Source: Paraglaciecola sp. L1A13 (GTDB lineage: Bacteria > Pseudomonadota > Gammaproteobacteria > Enterobacterales > Alteromonadaceae). Taken from it: a DNA stretch of 64,000 nt. The notes beneath the pieces are model-generated. The model was not told where the DNA came from. It worked only from the letters and a program-made list of their open reading frames with translations, and made no database searches. The DNA lies in assembly GCF_009796745.1 (NCBI RefSeq), contig NZ_CP047024.1:2542001-2606000 (forward strand), written 5' to 3'. Each line of letters starts with the position of its first letter. The stretch's first letter is position 1. Shown in pieces: positions 62,841 to 64,000 of the stretch. Made by a program: the position numbers and the translations under genes.

Positions 62841-64000
62841 ATGAGCCACGCCGCTAAACACTTTACTAGTCAGACACCTTACGTATTGCATTTGGACGAA
62901 AAAGTAGACGACAACAAAAAATCAAAAGATTTACCTTTGTCTGGTATGACGCTTGCGGTAAAGGACTTGTTTCATATAAAAAACCTGCCTACCACAGCAG
63001 GTAATCCTGACTGGTTAGCCAGTCACCCAATCCCTGAACAGACTTCGCCTGTGGTTGAAACGTTATTAGGGCAAGGCGCATCTTTGGTCGGTAAAACAAT
63101 CACCGATGAACTGGCATACAGTCTTAATGGCCAAAATATTCATTATGGTACGCCATTCAATATTTCTGCGCCAAATCGCGTACCCGGCGGCTCATCTAGC
63201 GGCTCGGCTGTTGCAGTACGAGAAGGTAGTGCAACAATAGGCTTGGGCACAGATACGGGTGGTTCCATTCGAGTTCCCGCTAGCTACAACGGTTTGTTTG
63301 GTCTTCGCCCGACTCATGGACGGATCAGTTGCGACCATATGGTCAGTTTGGCACCAAGCTTTGATACGGTAGGCTGGATAACCCGAGATTTAAACAGCCT
63401 AGCAACCGTCGCTAATGTGCTATTTGAAGACACCCAAGCGTTAGACCAAGTTGTGATTAATGTACATGCAGCACCGAAAATTGGTTTTGCACAAGAGCTC
63501 GTAGCTCAGTGTGACTATGCTGATATTCTGCTCGATACCTATCGCAGGATCGCCGCAACGTCATATAAACTTGAGTCTGGGTTGTCTAGTACATTATTAA
63601 GCCAAGCCAGTGAAACATTTAGAATCTTACAAGGCTATGAAATATGGCAAACTCATGGTCAATGGATAACTGACCAGCAGCCTACTTTTGCGCCCGATAT
63701 TCAAGATAGGTTTGCGTGGTGCGCTACAATAGACAAATTTCAATACCAACAAGCCTTAAAGCAACAGCAAACGTTTATCGAACATATTAATCATCTATTT
63801 ACACAATGTGATGTGATATTTTTACCTACTACACCAGGCCCTGCTCCTCTTTTAAGTCTGTCTGGTGACGATTTAGCAAGCTATCGGAATACGCTGATGA
63901 AACTAACCTGCATTGCAGGCTTATGTGGCCTACCCCAGTTACATATTCCGTTATCAATTAACTCCCATGCGCCTATGGGATTTTCATTAATTGGCCAAAA
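62841..64000 (+). CDS. Amidase-signature family hydrolase, cut by window end
   Basis: The frame is open from 62841 to the window edge (386 residues seen); a GTG at 62793 is in frame but would begin inside the palindrome. Amidase-signature triad: K41 (AVKD), cis-Ser S119 in PGGSSSGSA and nucleophile S142 in GTDTGGSIRVPAS. The remaining C-terminal part is missing. It is not GatA, since the GatA C-terminal features and gatB/gatC neighbours are absent here. Likely a hydrolase of small amides or allophanate-type substrates; the exact substrate cannot be told. Confidence 0.88.
   Translation, partial: MSHAAKHFTSQTPYVLHLDEKVDDNKKSKDLPLSGMTLAVKDLFHIKNLPTTAGNPDWLASHPIPEQTSPVVETLLGQGASLVGKTITDELAYSLNGQNIHYGTPFNISAPNRVPGGSSSGSAVAVREGSATIGLGTDTGGSIRVPASYNGLFGLRPTHGRISCDHMVSLAPSFDTVGWITRDLNSLATVANVLFEDTQALDQVVINVHAAPKIGFAQELVAQCDYADILLDTYRRIAATSYKLESGLSSTLLSQASETFRILQGYEIWQTHGQWITDQQPTFAPDIQDRFAWCATIDKFQYQQALKQQQTFIEHINHLFTQCDVIFLPTTPGPAPLLSLSGDDLASYRNTLMKLTCIAGLCGLPQLHIPLSINSHAPMGFSLIGQ

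Noticed and set aside
1..64000. CRISPR array or cas genes
   Set aside because: No run of regularly spaced direct repeats and no Cas-like proteins were seen.
1..64000. tRNA or rRNA genes
   Set aside because: No cloverleaf with a TTCGAATC-type T-loop or rRNA signature was recognised by eye; a tRNA scan would be decisive.

Overview
The window looks like chromosome from a marine gammaproteobacterium of the Alteromonadales, probably close to Paraglaciecola/Glaciecola. This rests on an AT-rich composition, protein styles such as the DUF2987 protein and CbpA/CbpM, the cbb3 oxidase cluster and the IS200-like Y1 transposase. It is inference from remembered families; no database search was possible.

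Region by region. 0-3.7 kb: a gene end, a sulfur-uptake pair (YeeE/YedE type) with an ArsR/BigR-like persulfide-sensor gene, a universal stress protein, and two decayed gene remnants (receiver domain, MATE transporter). 3.7-11.7 kb: an oxygen-responsive block with an alcohol dehydrogenase fused to a GNAT domain, a lipoprotein cytochrome c divergent from it, CbpA/CbpM, a CDF metal transporter, a FixL-type haem-PAS kinase with FixJ and an odd third receiver protein, and a UspA protein. Perfect FNR boxes lie upstream of the dehydrogenase/cytochrome pair (two) and of uspA. 12-13.7 kb: a zinc-ribbon rhomboid protease operon. 13.9-18.9 kb: a mobile region made of a broken Y1 transposase element, the 3' tail of a group II intron, and a small chromosomal integron. 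The integron has a LexA-controlled intI, attI, three cassettes transcribed away from intI, and attC sites; the intron tail sits in the last attC.

19.2-33 kb: a YbbA/YbbP-like ABC exporter, a copper efflux operon (MerR regulator, CopA, cupredoxin) with a textbook 19-bp-spacer promoter, a receiver-GGEEF protein, fermentative D-lactate dehydrogenase overlapping 6-phosphofructokinase, a rhodanese, an FNR protein with all four cluster cysteines, and GlgC. 33.5-41.5 kb: a hybrid histidine kinase, outer-membrane phospholipase A, and a locus laid out like Pseudomonas cmpX-sigX-oprF. Four promoters there share one motif (TGTGACT-N16-CGTCTA/CGTCCA/CGTCTT), which I read as the regulon of the local ECF sigma factor.

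41.8-51.6 kb: a two-subunit bacterioferritin with divided function, then ccoNOQP with a perfect FNR box, ccoHIS, a TauE/SafE-like protein and UspE. 51.7-64 kb: an ABC exporter, TtcA, a patatin-like protein, a Bax/DUF2987 membrane operon, LysE, a sirtuin, an RpiR regulator, FumC, and an amidase running off the end.

The common thread is life at low oxygen: FixLJ and FNR as sensors, cbb3 oxidase with its copper and maturation factors, stress proteins, and fermentation genes. The regions with most to offer beyond standard annotation are the mini-integron with its intron-occupied attC and the four-promoter sigma regulon.
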